The position numbers were made by a program, and so were the translations under genes. Below are positions 1 to 5,845 of a DNA stretch of 5,881 nt, piece by piece. Each line of letters opens with the position of its first letter. Position 1 is the first letter of the stretch. Location of the stretch: contig JAGSHR010000131.1 in assembly GCA_029855985.1 (NCBI GenBank), forward strand, positions 1-5,881. Reading direction: 5' to 3'. The DNA comes from Candidatus Njordarchaeota archaeon (GTDB lineage: Archaea; Thermoproteota; JANJXX01; Panguiarchaeales; Panguiarchaeaceae). A model generated the notes under the pieces. It saw only the letters and a program-made list of their open reading frames with translations. It was not told the origin of the DNA and made no database searches.

Positions 1-103
1 AAATATTCCTAGGACTAATAGATAATTCTTCAATATATTTTGTTAAAAATTTTGTTATTTATGGGTTTTCTTGAATTCAATAATATGGTTTAAAACAAGT
101 TGT
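1..103. other. Left-edge AT-rich spacer, no supported gene
   Basis: This stretch lies downstream of rpl24e. On the minus strand a short T tract (TTGTTTT, 98-92) follows the rpl24e stop and could help end transcription, but it is weak. Plus frame 3 is open from the window edge to a TGA at 72-74, so the tail of a converging gene could end here. On the minus strand a TTG at 33-31 opens a hydrophobic frame to the edge but has no Shine-Dalgarno motif. Neither fragment is long enough to recognise. No ndk or infB start, often found after rpl24e in archaea, is visible. Confidence 0.4.
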
Positions 104-277
104 TTAGCGCTTTACGTAGTGCGTTGTCCACTTGAACTTGGTTGGTTTTCTCTTTAACTCCAACATGTTGACTTTACATTTTCGACTGCAGAACCAGAGT
201 TCTGCCCCTCTTTTTGTAACATATAATATGCCTGTTCCATGTGGTATGTCTTTCCCACAAAAAGCACAGCGCGGCAT
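104..277 (-). CDS. rpl24e: Large ribosomal subunit protein eL24 (L24e), zinc-ribbon
   Basis: A 57-residue protein translated by hand from the minus strand, with ATG at 277-275 and TAA at 106-104. It begins [11 protein letters not shown] and carries the full L24e zinc ribbon: Cys4 and Cys7 (CxxC), then Cys30 and Cys34 (CSRKC). The conserved glycine-rich turn (GTG, 14-16), FCS (29-31) and the basic tail with KFKW (47-50) also match the family, and the length is normal for archaeal L24e. It is a 50S component that binds rRNA. The start lies 9 bases after the rps28e stop, and an AGGTG Shine-Dalgarno motif (288-284) overlaps that stop with 6 bases of spacing. The two genes are therefore almost certainly co-transcribed, as is common in archaea. 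All four zinc ligands are present. Confidence 0.95.
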   Translation of the reverse strand: MPRCAFCGKDIPHGTGILYVTKRGAELWFCSRKCKVNMLELKRKPTKFKWTTHYVKR

Positions 278-286
278 TCAAAACAC

Positions 287-532
287 CTACCTCTTTTGAG
301 CTTTAATTCTTTGAGCTTCTCTTTCAGTTTCTCTCAACATGAGTATATCCCCGGGCCTTACGGGTCCTTTTACGTTCCTAGTGAAAATTCTACCTCTATC
401 CTTTCCCTCGAGAACTCTTACCCTTACTTGTGTTATCTCTCCTGCTCTACCCATTCTTTCAACTATCTGCTCTACAATTGCAGGTATACCCATATCTTCC
501 TCTTGCTCAGCCTGCGGCTCCTTTTGAGACAT
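287..532 (-). CDS. rps28e: Small ribosomal subunit protein eS28 (S28e)
   Basis: An 81-residue protein of the archaeal/eukaryotic S28e family, an OB-fold 30S subunit protein near the mRNA exit path. Diagnostic segments are [13 protein letters not shown] (31-43), [13 protein letters not shown] (52-64) and the family signature ETEREAQRI (68-76). The frame stays open upstream to a GTG at 541-539, but that GTG is part of a GAGGTG Shine-Dalgarno motif (544-539). The motif sits 6 bases before the ATG at 532, so I choose the ATG. An acidic, glutamine-rich leader of about 14 residues precedes the conserved core, making the protein somewhat longer than the usual 70 or so. It has its own TATA-like box upstream and is followed at 9 bases by rpl24e. 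Confidence 0.95.
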   Translation of the reverse strand: MSQKEPQAEQEEDMGIPAIVEQIVERMGRAGEITQVRVRVLEGKDRGRIFTRNVKGPVRPGDILMLRETEREAQRIKAQKR

Positions 533-570
533 TTTCAACACCTCTAGGGATAAAAAATAATTTTTGTTTT

Positions 571-580
571 ATTTTATAAA
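571..580 (-). promoter_or_regulatory. TATA box for rps28e-rpl24e
   Basis: The minus-strand sequence TTTATAAAAT lies in the 61-base gap between rpl7ae and rps28e. By the usual archaeal spacing of about 26 bases, transcription would start near 550. That gives a leader of under 20 bases that still includes the GAGGTG motif. Read-through from rpl7ae is also possible. Confidence 0.6.
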
Positions 581-593
581 TCTTTTATCGATT

Positions 594-974
594 CTACTTG
601 GAGAGCCTTGCTTCTTTGATTTTTTGGATTATCTTATTTAGTTCCTCCCCTTTCTCTCCAGGATCGACTACTGCTGCGGATGAGGCGGGTCTCTCGATAC
701 CTGCAGCTTTTCCTAATTCTTCCTTTGATGGAACGAATAAGTATGGAATATCCCTCTCATCACATAGTGGGGGTAAGTGGAACACTATTTCTGGTGGTGA
801 GACGTCGAGGGCAATGTAAACTAGTTTTGCTTGGCCTCTCTCCACAGCTTTTGTTGTTTCGTTAACACCTTTCTTGATTTGCCCGCCAGAGTTTCTGATA
901 TCTTCTAGAAGTTTTAACGCTTCTTTGGCTAATTCCTCGGGAGTATTCCATGTGGCATATGGAGGTAGTGACAT
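594..974 (-). CDS. rpl7ae: Ribosomal protein eL8 / L7Ae, kink-turn RNA-binding protein
   Basis: L7Ae binds kink-turns in 23S rRNA and, in archaea, is also a core protein of box C/D and H/ACA guide RNPs and of RNase P. The RNA-binding segment is complete: IKKGVNETTKAVERG (33-47 from the chosen start), with the Asn-Glu that contact the sheared G-A pairs. DVSPPEIVFHLPPLCDE (57-73) and the LGKAAGI loop (87-93) follow. At 126 residues the length is typical. Two ATGs compete, at 980 and 974. GAGG (987-984) is only 3 bases from the first but 9 from the second, and the second gives the customary Met-Ser opening, so 974 is preferred moderately. It lies 87 bases downstream of rpl11 on the same strand. 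Confidence 0.95.
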   Translation of the reverse strand: MSLPPYATWNTPEELAKEALKLLEDIRNSGGQIKKGVNETTKAVERGQAKLVYIALDVSPPEIVFHLPPLCDERDIPYLFVPSKEELGKAAGIERPASSAAVVDPGEKGEELNKIIQKIKEARLSK

Positions 975-1033
975 CTTCATTCGCCTCTTTTTTCATCGGT
1001 TCATCGATTTTCTTATTTTCTTTGGTTTTTTAT

Positions 1034-1042
1034 TATTTAAAA
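1034..1042 (-). promoter_or_regulatory. TATA-like box upstream of rpl7ae
   Basis: Minus-strand TTTTAAATA lies in the gap between rpl11 and rpl7ae. The predicted start near 1012 would leave a purine-rich leader of roughly 38 bases. The gap is long enough for an internal promoter, although co-transcription from rpl11 is not excluded. Confidence 0.45.
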
Positions 1043-1061
1043 TTACCCATGTTCGCAAATG

Positions 1062-1547
1062 TTATAGCTTTATGTTTTTTTGGGCCAATAATTCATCTAA
1101 CTTTGCCTGAGCTTCTTTTGGAGGTATTCCTTCTACGGTTACGCCCATGCTTACCATTGTGCCTATAACTTGCTTTATGGCTGATTTTAGATCTCTGCTG
1201 TACATCTGTTCTTGTTTCAGTTTTGCAATTTCAATAATTTTCTCTAGTGAGAGGTCTGCTACAAATTCCTTGCCGGCTTGTCCAGATCCCTTGCTTATCT
1301 TAGCTTCTTTCATTATTAATGCAGATGTTGTCGGTGTTCCTACCTCGATCTCGTATTCTCTAGTTGCTGGGTCAACTATAACTTTAACAGGAACCAAGAG
1401 GCCCTTCCACTTGGAAGTTGCCTTGTTGATATCTGCTACCACTTTACCCACTGGAAGTTGGTTTTGGCCTAGTGTTGGACCAACAGGCGGACCAGGGGTT
1501 ACTTCTCCTCCCTTAACAAGGAATTCAAGTACGATCTTCTTAGCCAT
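1062..1547 (-). CDS. rpl11: Large ribosomal subunit protein uL11 (L11)
   Basis: A 161-residue L11, full length for archaea. It forms the GTPase-associated centre of the 50S subunit with the P-stalk and binds 23S rRNA. The N-terminal domain (about 1-70) has the diagnostic GGEVTPGPPVGPTLG (13-27), the proline-rich helix implicated in factor contact. A short TPTTS hinge (71-75) leads to the rRNA-binding C-terminal domain, which contains GTMVSMGVTVEG (129-140). The ATG at 1547 has GGTG (1558-1555) 7 bases upstream. In many archaea rpl11 sits after nusG/secE and before rpl1-rpl10-rpl12. Here it is first in its direction, divergent from dtdA, and followed by rpl7ae, so the standard stalk operon is not present around it. 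Confidence 0.96.
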   Translation of the reverse strand: MAKKIVLEFLVKGGEVTPGPPVGPTLGQNQLPVGKVVADINKATSKWKGLLVPVKVIVDPATREYEIEVGTPTTSALIMKEAKISKGSGQAGKEFVADLSLEKIIEIAKLKQEQMYSRDLKSAIKQVIGTMVSMGVTVEGIPPKEAQAKLDELLAQKNIKL

Positions 1548-1576
1548 TGTAATACACCATCCCTTTCACTATTCTC

Positions 1577-1604
1577 TATTTAAATCTGAAAAACAAATAT
1601 AAGC
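1577..1604 (-). promoter_or_regulatory. Candidate TATA boxes for rpl11
   Basis: Two minus-strand candidates exist: CTTATATT (1602-1595, approximate) and ATTTAAATA (1585-1577). The upstream one predicts a start near 1574 and a leader of about 27 bases containing the GGTG motif. The downstream one would place the start on top of that motif, so the upstream box is preferred. Both lie in the spacer shared with dtdA. Confidence 0.5.
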
Positions 1605-1625
1605 ATACTTCATAAAAATTTTCGA

Positions 1626-1632
1626 TTTAAAA
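1626..1632 (+). promoter_or_regulatory. TATA box for dtdA
   Basis: TTTAAAA on the plus strand predicts a transcript start near 1655. That leaves a short leader of about 18 bases that still includes the AGGTGA ribosome-binding motif at 1661-1666. It is arranged back to back with the rpl11 promoter. Confidence 0.5.
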
Positions 1633-1660
1633 CTATAACTTTATGTATGGTGAGTTTTTT

Positions 1661-1666
1661 AGGTGA
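1661..1666 (+). promoter_or_regulatory. Shine-Dalgarno motif fixing the dtdA TTG start
   Basis: AGGTGA ends 6 bases before the TTG at 1673. Its TGA is also an in-frame stop, so translation cannot begin further upstream. The next in-frame ATG is at codon 16 (1718) and would remove the first strand of the fold. Confidence 0.75.
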
Positions 1667-1672
1667 CTTGGT

Positions 1673-2512
1673 TTGGTTAGGTCCGCTGTCATCGTCTCAT
1701 TGAAAGACAAAGCAAGCATGAACATTAGGGATAGATTGTTTGAGTTAGAGAAATGGCATGAAACAGACTACAAGTTTGATGGCCATAGAATCCTAAAAGG
1801 GGAAAACAGCGGTCTCTACTTGGTGACAATAAACAGTGACCTCATTTATTCAGATTACCTCAGTAAGTTAAATTCAATACTAGATTTGGATAGATTAATT
1901 TTCGCAAGCAGACATTCTTCAACAACAAAGAAACCGTCACTTCATGTTCATTTCACTGGGAACTGGACGGATGAGAATCCCTACGGCGGTTCAAAGAGAG
2001 CTCTCTCGATTTCAGAGCCTATCGCTGCGAGAGCGGCTTTCTTAAAATTATACAAATGGAGAGAAAGAATCTCATCGGCAAAATTTGATGCATCATTAGA
2101 AGTAACACATCATGGTCCCACCGATATAGATATTCCTCTATTCTTTATCGAGCTCGGAAGCAGCGAAGAGCAATGGGTGTTAAAAGATGCGGCTAGAGTC
2201 ATAGCAGAAATTATAATAGACGTAGGTAATATAGAAATTAGAAAAACATCACAAGTAGCAATAGGATTTGGAGGTCCCCATTATGCTCCCTCTTTCACCA
2301 GGTACATTCTAAAAAACGATGTTTATATTGGCCACATGGTTCCCAAATACCACGTAGATTCACTTGACATGGACATGTTAAACAAAATGATCAACAGAAA
2401 CTCGGTTAAACCCGACTTGGCCCTAATTGACTGGAAAGGCTTAAAGGGCCCACAGAGAAGTAAAGTTCTAAAATTACTAGAAAATACCAATTTAGAAATT
2501 AAAAAAATTTAG
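1673..2512 (+). CDS. dtdA: D-aminoacyl-tRNA deacylase, archaeal/plant DTD2 type (DtdA)
   Basis: A 279-residue metal-dependent hydrolase that releases D-amino acids wrongly attached to tRNA, a cytosolic translation quality-control role. The family is known from archaea and plants (GEK1/DTD2) and is unrelated to bacterial Dtd. Conserved motifs occur in order: HVHFTGN (91-97), EVTHHGPT (143-150, the histidine pair characteristic of the family), GFGGPHYAP (198-206), GHMVPKYH (220-227) and DWKGLKGPQR near 253-262. Length is normal. The start is TTG, supported by AGGTGA 6 bases upstream and an in-frame stop just before it. It is transcribed alone, divergent from rpl11 and converging on atpB. I see no truncation. 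Confidence 0.93.
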   Translation: MVRSAVIVSLKDKASMNIRDRLFELEKWHETDYKFDGHRILKGENSGLYLVTINSDLIYSDYLSKLNSILDLDRLIFASRHSSTTKKPSLHVHFTGNWTDENPYGGSKRALSISEPIAARAAFLKLYKWRERISSAKFDASLEVTHHGPTDIDIPLFFIELGSSEEQWVLKDAARVIAEIIIDVGNIEIRKTSQVAIGFGGPHYAPSFTRYILKNDVYIGHMVPKYHVDSLDMDMLNKMINRNSVKPDLALIDWKGLKGPQRSKVLKLLENTNLEIKKI

Positions 2513-2520
2513 TTAACGAA

Positions 2521-2537
2521 AATAAGAATCTCTTATT
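2521..2537. terminator. Inverted repeat across the dtdA/atpB convergent junction
   Basis: AATAAGA (2521-2527), a 3-base loop ATC, then TCTTATT (2531-2537) form a perfect 7-bp stem. It begins 9 bases after the dtdA stop and overlaps the atpB stop codon (2535-2533). On the minus strand the stem is followed by TT. It may act as a two-way transcript end or 3' stabiliser. Archaeal termination usually relies on T tracts rather than hairpins, and the stem is AT-rich, so the function is uncertain. Confidence 0.4.
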
Positions 2538-3930
2538 CTGCTTTATTCCTATATTTGGGATGGTACTTCTTAATAATGCTCTCATCGATTCTAACTAGCT
2601 CATCCTCAGGCAACATAGCTAAGAGATCCCAAGCTATGTCCAACGTTTGCTCAATTGATCTATTCTCGTAGACACCTTGGTTAATGAATTTCCTCTCGAA
2701 TTCGTCCGCGAATCTTAAGTATGTTCTTTCTCTAGCAGATAAACCGACCTCACCAACTATTCTAGCGAGACCTCTAGCTCTCACTCCTGCCGCATAAGCG
2801 GCATACAACTGGTCAGCAACGCCTTTGTGGTCATCTCTGGTTTTACCCTTGCCAATACCATCTTTCATTAACCTTGAGAGCGACGGCAATGGGTTAATCG
2901 GTGGATAAATACCACGGGCATCCAAACCTTTTTCAAGAATCAACTGTCCCTCGGTAATGTAACCTGATAGGTCGGGTATTGGGTGGGTTAGGTCTCCTCC
3001 AGGCATTGTTAGGATAGGCATAAGAGTGACGCTTCCTTTCTTTCCTTTGATGATTCCTGCTCTTTCATATATTGTTGCCAAGTCAGTGTATAGGTAACCC
3101 GGATAACCTTTTCTAGCTGGAATCTCTTCTCTTGCTACGCTAATTGAACGAAGTGCTTCCGCGTAGTTTGTCATATCTGTAATTATTGCTAAGATATGCA
3201 TATCATGCTCGAAGGCGAGATATTCTGCTATCGTTAACGCTATTCTTGGTGTAATAATTCTCTCTATAATGGGATCATCCGCCAAATTAAGGATCATAAC
3301 GGCTCTACTAAGAGCGCCTGTTTTTTCGAATTCTGATTTGAAGTATTCGTACTCTTCATGTTTGATTCCCATGGCTGCGAAAACAATAGCAAAGTCTTCT
3401 TCTTTCCCTGGTATGGTTGCTTGTCTTGCAATCTGGGTTGCGATGACATTGTGCGGCAAACCCGCTTCAGAGAATAGTGGTAATTTCTGCCCCCTAACAA
3501 GTGAGTTCATGCCATCTATAACGGATATTCCAGTTTGTATAAATTCCTCTGGAGGCTGTCTTGCTGCAGGATTAATAACTGAGAAGAAAATTTCTCTTTC
3601 CTCCTCTCCTATGGGTTCTGGCAGGCCGTCCAATGGTTTAAAGCTACCACTAAATATTCTACCAATGAGATCATCACTTAGAGGTATCTTAACAGTCTCC
3701 CCAGTGAGTCTTACTCCTACGTTGATGTCCAATCCTGTTGTGTCCCCGTATACTTGAATAATCGCTTTATCTAAATAAACATCGAGAACGTTACCCAAAA
3801 CTGTTCTTCCATCTGGAAACTCTATCTCTACAAGCTCATTGTAACCGGCGCCCTTAATGTTTTCTACGACAATAAGTGGACCCTTTATTTCTCTCGTAGT
3901 TTTATAAGTTAAACCAAATTTTTCCTCCAA
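2533..3930 (-). CDS. atpB: A-type ATP synthase subunit B (non-catalytic)
   Basis: The regulatory nucleotide-binding subunit that alternates with catalytic subunit A in the A1 hexamer, on the cytoplasmic side of the membrane. From the chosen start it has 465 residues, the usual size. Visible landmarks are the N-terminal beta-barrel with [21 protein letters not shown] (16-36), and the position of the P-loop held by FSEAGLPHN (153-161), which lacks the GKT of catalytic A as expected for B. Next come [18 protein letters not shown] (275-292), the alpha/beta signature [10 protein letters not shown] (343-352) and the B-type tail KYHPKYR (455-461). The frame extends to a TTG at 3981 (482 residues), but that codon has no ribosome-binding motif and lies upstream of the predicted transcript start. 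TTG 3930 has AGGTGA 5 bases upstream. Its partner atpD is divergent, not downstream. Confidence 0.95.
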   Translation of the reverse strand: MEEKFGLTYKTTREIKGPLIVVENIKGAGYNELVEIEFPDGRTVLGNVLDVYLDKAIIQVYGDTTGLDINVGVRLTGETVKIPLSDDLIGRIFSGSFKPLDGLPEPIGEEEREIFFSVINPAARQPPEEFIQTGISVIDGMNSLVRGQKLPLFSEAGLPHNVIATQIARQATIPGKEEDFAIVFAAMGIKHEEYEYFKSEFEKTGALSRAVMILNLADDPIIERIITPRIALTIAEYLAFEHDMHILAIITDMTNYAEALRSISVAREEIPARKGYPGYLYTDLATIYERAGIIKGKKGSVTLMPILTMPGGDLTHPIPDLSGYITEGQLILEKGLDARGIYPPINPLPSLSRLMKDGIGKGKTRDDHKGVADQLYAAYAAGVRARGLARIVGEVGLSARERTYLRFADEFERKFINQGVYENRSIEQTLDIAWDLLAMLPEDELVRIDESIIKKYHPKYRNKAE

Positions 3931-3944
3931 GTTGTTCACCTTGG
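3927..3944 (-). promoter_or_regulatory. Hairpin with the atpB Shine-Dalgarno and TTG start
   Basis: On the minus strand AGGTGA (3941-3936) lies 5 bases before the TTG start (3930-3928). CCAAG (3944-3940) can pair with CTTGG (3931-3927), leaving an 8-base loop GTGAACAA. The loop displays most of the Shine-Dalgarno motif, while the start codon sits in the stem. Seen directly: the motif and the 5-bp complementarity. Inferred: any effect on translation. Confidence 0.55.
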
Positions 3945-3992
3945 CTTTACTTTGAATACACTTAATATCTTTAGAAAACAAAACATAAATTG

Positions 3993-4001
3993 ATTTATAA
4001 A
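3993..4001 (-). promoter_or_regulatory. TATA box for atpB
   Basis: Minus-strand TTTATAAAT predicts a transcript start near 3971. This lies downstream of the longest possible start (TTG 3981) and gives a leader of about 40 bases to TTG 3930. It is therefore independent support for the shorter protein. Confidence 0.6.
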
Positions 4002-4086
4002 AAATAGTTAGTTGCTACGCTTCAATATGCTAAAACGAAACAATTTTTATCTAGTCTTCTTATCCTGTTTGTTTTTCTCTCACGGC

Positions 4087-4101
4087 TTTAAAAATTTATA
4101 A
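4087..4101 (+). promoter_or_regulatory. TATA region for atpD-atpC
   Basis: The plus-strand run contains TTTAAAA (4087-4093) and TTTATAA (4095-4101). Either predicts a start at about 4116-4124 and a leader of 40-48 bases before the atpD ATG. The second box lies partly inside an AT dyad (4090-4111). A weaker TATA-like TTTTTATC occurs upstream at 4044-4051. Confidence 0.55.
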
Positions 4102-4163
4102 TTGAATTTTTGTAAGTAATTGTCGAATGCAGTTAGTTTAGAGAAAAGAACAGGTGTGATCTT

Positions 4164-4781
4164 ATGTCAGTGGCTGGAATTAGAGTTATGCCAACTAGAG
4201 GGTTCCTCTTAGATTTTAAGAGGAGAGTAAAAGCAATTGAAGATGGATATAAATTGCTGGAAATGAAGAGGGATGAGCTTACTAATAAGCTTAGAGCCTT
4301 TTTAGAGGAACTCAAAGCGGCGAAAAGATCTGTCCTAGAAGATGCTTCAAAAATAATGGCTGAATTCTCTAAGGTCTATAGTTTGGTTGGTCCTGACGTT
4401 ATAGATTCATTCGCAAGATCAATCGGTAAGATTGAAGCAAAAGTCCTTCCAATGAGCATAATGGGGATAGTTGTTCCTGAAGTAAAATTCACGGAGGTTC
4501 CCCAAGTTAAAAATAAATATCCACCGGTAGTTAGGAGTATTGCCGAGAAATTGTACGAATTGTTAGAGGATCTTATGAAGATAACTGTCTTAGAGACAAA
4601 AATTGAGATAATCGCATACGATCTAGAAAGGACTAACAGAACAGTTAACGCATTAGAAAAGATAGTGATTCCTGAGATGAAGAAAATAATCAAAATGGTA
4701 GAAGATGTTCTCGATGAAGATGAATTAGAGGAATTTACAAGACTAAAAATAGTGAGGGATAAAGTAATAAGGAGGGAATAA
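4164..4781 (+). CDS. atpD: A-type ATP synthase subunit D (central rotor stalk)
   Basis: A 205-residue subunit D that forms the coiled-coil shaft turning inside the A3B3 hexamer, the counterpart of F-ATPase gamma. The N-terminal helix has the family pattern PTRGFLLDFKRRVK followed by GYKLLEMKRDEL (10-39). The C-terminal helix has the signature RTNRTVNALEKIVIPEMK (156-173). Long amphipathic helices at about 12-75 and 125-200 would pair as an antiparallel coiled coil, with a loop domain between them. The ATG at 4164 is preceded by AGGTG (4152-4156) at 7 bases. atpC follows after a single base, so the two are one operon. D commonly follows B on the same strand in archaea. Here it faces away from atpB across a 233-base divergent region. 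Confidence 0.95.
   Translation: MSVAGIRVMPTRGFLLDFKRRVKAIEDGYKLLEMKRDELTNKLRAFLEELKAAKRSVLEDASKIMAEFSKVYSLVGPDVIDSFARSIGKIEAKVLPMSIMGIVVPEVKFTEVPQVKNKYPPVVRSIAEKLYELLEDLMKITVLETKIEIIAYDLERTNRTVNALEKIVIPEMKKIIKMVEDVLDEDELEEFTRLKIVRDKVIRRE
4771..4776 (+). promoter_or_regulatory. Shine-Dalgarno motif for atpC inside the atpD 3' end
   Basis: GGAGGG lies within the last codons of atpD and 6 bases before the atpC ATG at 4783. This is the best match to the 16S rRNA tail in the window and supports coupled translation of the two rotor-shaft subunits. Confidence 0.75.
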
Positions 4782-4782
4782 A

Positions 4783-5790
4783 ATGTCAGTATACTTAGTT
4801 TCCAGGTTTCATGGAATAAAAACGAGGCTTTTACCGTATAACACATTTGATGCTATTTCGGCTTTGAAATCCCTAAGGGACTTAGCAAATTTTCTTTCAC
4901 CAACTGAGTATGCAAGATACCTGGAAAAAACAGAGAATTTGACGCCGGAATCCTTTTATGAAGCTTACGCAAAAGTGTTTGCTGAGAGGCTAAATCTTAT
5001 ACACATGATACCTTTGCCGAGAAACTTGAAGAGATTCCTAACTAGTTATTTAGCTAAATATGATTATGAAAATGTTGTAAAAGTTCTAAGGGGTATAAAA
5101 GCTGAGAGGGATCCTAGCGAAATAAAGAGGACAATAATTCCTATTAGTTTCTCTAGAACCAACTTAGATGAATTGTTGCAGCTTAGATCTGTTGATAAAG
5201 CAATAGAAATTCTAATTAGGGATGGTTATAAAATTAAACCCAAGGGAGTTGAACTCTTCAAAAAATATGATAGCCTACTACCGATTGAAGCTGATCTCAG
5301 GAAGGCGTACTTTAGAGATCTAATCGAAAGATCTAGCTTGATAGACAAGCCAACGCGGGCAAAGATAGAGAGTGTAGTAAGAACAATGGCGGAAGTTGAA
5401 AATGTTTTTGCTTCCGTGGCATCAATTCTCTACGGTTATAGTCAAGAACTTGTACAATACACTTTGATTCCAGTAACAAAATCGATATCCCGAGACGTGT
5501 TCGAGAGAGTAACAGCCACCAAAAACCCAAGAGAAATCCAACAAGTGTTCAGCAAATATTCCAAGATTGTCGATTTTCTTCTTGAAAAGAAAGAATTCGA
5601 AGCAAAGTTAGAAGCTAATAAGTTGATTTTGAAATTATTAAGAAAAGTAGGTATACAAGGTAGCATGAGCTTAGCCTATGTGGTGTATGTAGTAGAATCC
5701 ATGGAATTCGAATTTAGAAACTTATCATACTTAACATACTTGACATATTACGGTTTTTCCGAAGCAGATAAAAGAGCAATATTAATATAA
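4783..5790 (+). CDS. atpC: A-type ATP synthase subunit C (rotor-to-ring coupler, V-type d homologue)
   Basis: A 335-residue, largely helical subunit C, the funnel-shaped adaptor that joins the central stalk (D, F) to the membrane K ring. The family consists of three related helical modules. The pattern is visible in KYDYENVVKVLRGIKAE (92-108) and in the last module, YVVYVVESMEFEFRNL followed by TYYGFSEADKRAIL (299-334), which matches the E-x-x-N-L ... G-L/F-x-x-E pattern that ends this family. Sequence conservation is weak in this family, so the call also leans on the adjacent atpD. There is no transmembrane segment, as expected. Length is at the low end of normal. The ATG at 4783 is one base after the atpD stop and has a strong GGAGGG motif. 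Confidence 0.88.
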   Translation: MSVYLVSRFHGIKTRLLPYNTFDAISALKSLRDLANFLSPTEYARYLEKTENLTPESFYEAYAKVFAERLNLIHMIPLPRNLKRFLTSYLAKYDYENVVKVLRGIKAERDPSEIKRTIIPISFSRTNLDELLQLRSVDKAIEILIRDGYKIKPKGVELFKKYDSLLPIEADLRKAYFRDLIERSSLIDKPTRAKIESVVRTMAEVENVFASVASILYGYSQELVQYTLIPVTKSISRDVFERVTATKNPREIQQVFSKYSKIVDFLLEKKEFEAKLEANKLILKLLRKVGIQGSMSLAYVVYVVESMEFEFRNLSYLTYLTYYGFSEADKRAILI

Positions 5791-5810
5791 AAAATCGTTT
5801 TGTGGGTCTA

Positions 5811-5845
5811 TTTTTTATTAATAAATAACAGTTTATTTTTGTTTT
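5811..5845 (+). terminator. T-rich tracts after atpC
   Basis: TTTTTT (5811-5816) begins about 20 bases after the atpC stop, and a second run, TTTATTTTTGTTTT, covers 5832-5845. Oligo-T tracts of this kind are the usual archaeal intrinsic terminators, so the atpD-atpC transcript probably ends here. Confidence 0.6.

Noticed and set aside
71..80. TTGAATTCAA palindrome in the left spacer
   Set aside because: It is a single short AT-rich palindrome with no second copy or promoter context, which is expected by chance.
287..541. Upstream GTG start for S28e at 541
   Set aside because: That GTG is the end of the GAGGTG motif that serves the ATG at 532.
980..1010. Repeated CGATGA in the rpl7ae leader, considered as a kink-turn for L7Ae self-regulation
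   Set aside because: The GA-containing strands are only a few bases apart, no CTGA partner is present, and the flanks do not form a stem. A kink-turn is not supported.
1147..1602. 151-codon plus-strand open frame
   Set aside because: It is antisense to rpl11 and runs into the rpl11 promoter. It is a shadow of the conserved L11 coding sequence.
1643..1666. Seven-codon upstream frame (MYGEFFR) in frame with dtdA and ending within its Shine-Dalgarno motif
   Set aside because: The TATA box at 1626-1632 predicts a transcript start near 1655, downstream of this ATG, so it would not be transcribed.
3269..3757. 162-codon plus-strand open frame
   Set aside because: It is antisense to the middle of atpB. 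Its composition follows from the conserved AtpB codons, and it has no ribosome-binding motif or recognisable domain.
4376..4846. 156-codon minus-strand open frame with hydrophobic, serine-rich content
   Set aside because: It is antisense to atpD and the atpC start. The Ser/Ile/Phe-rich content is what the reverse of Lys/Glu-rich helices gives.
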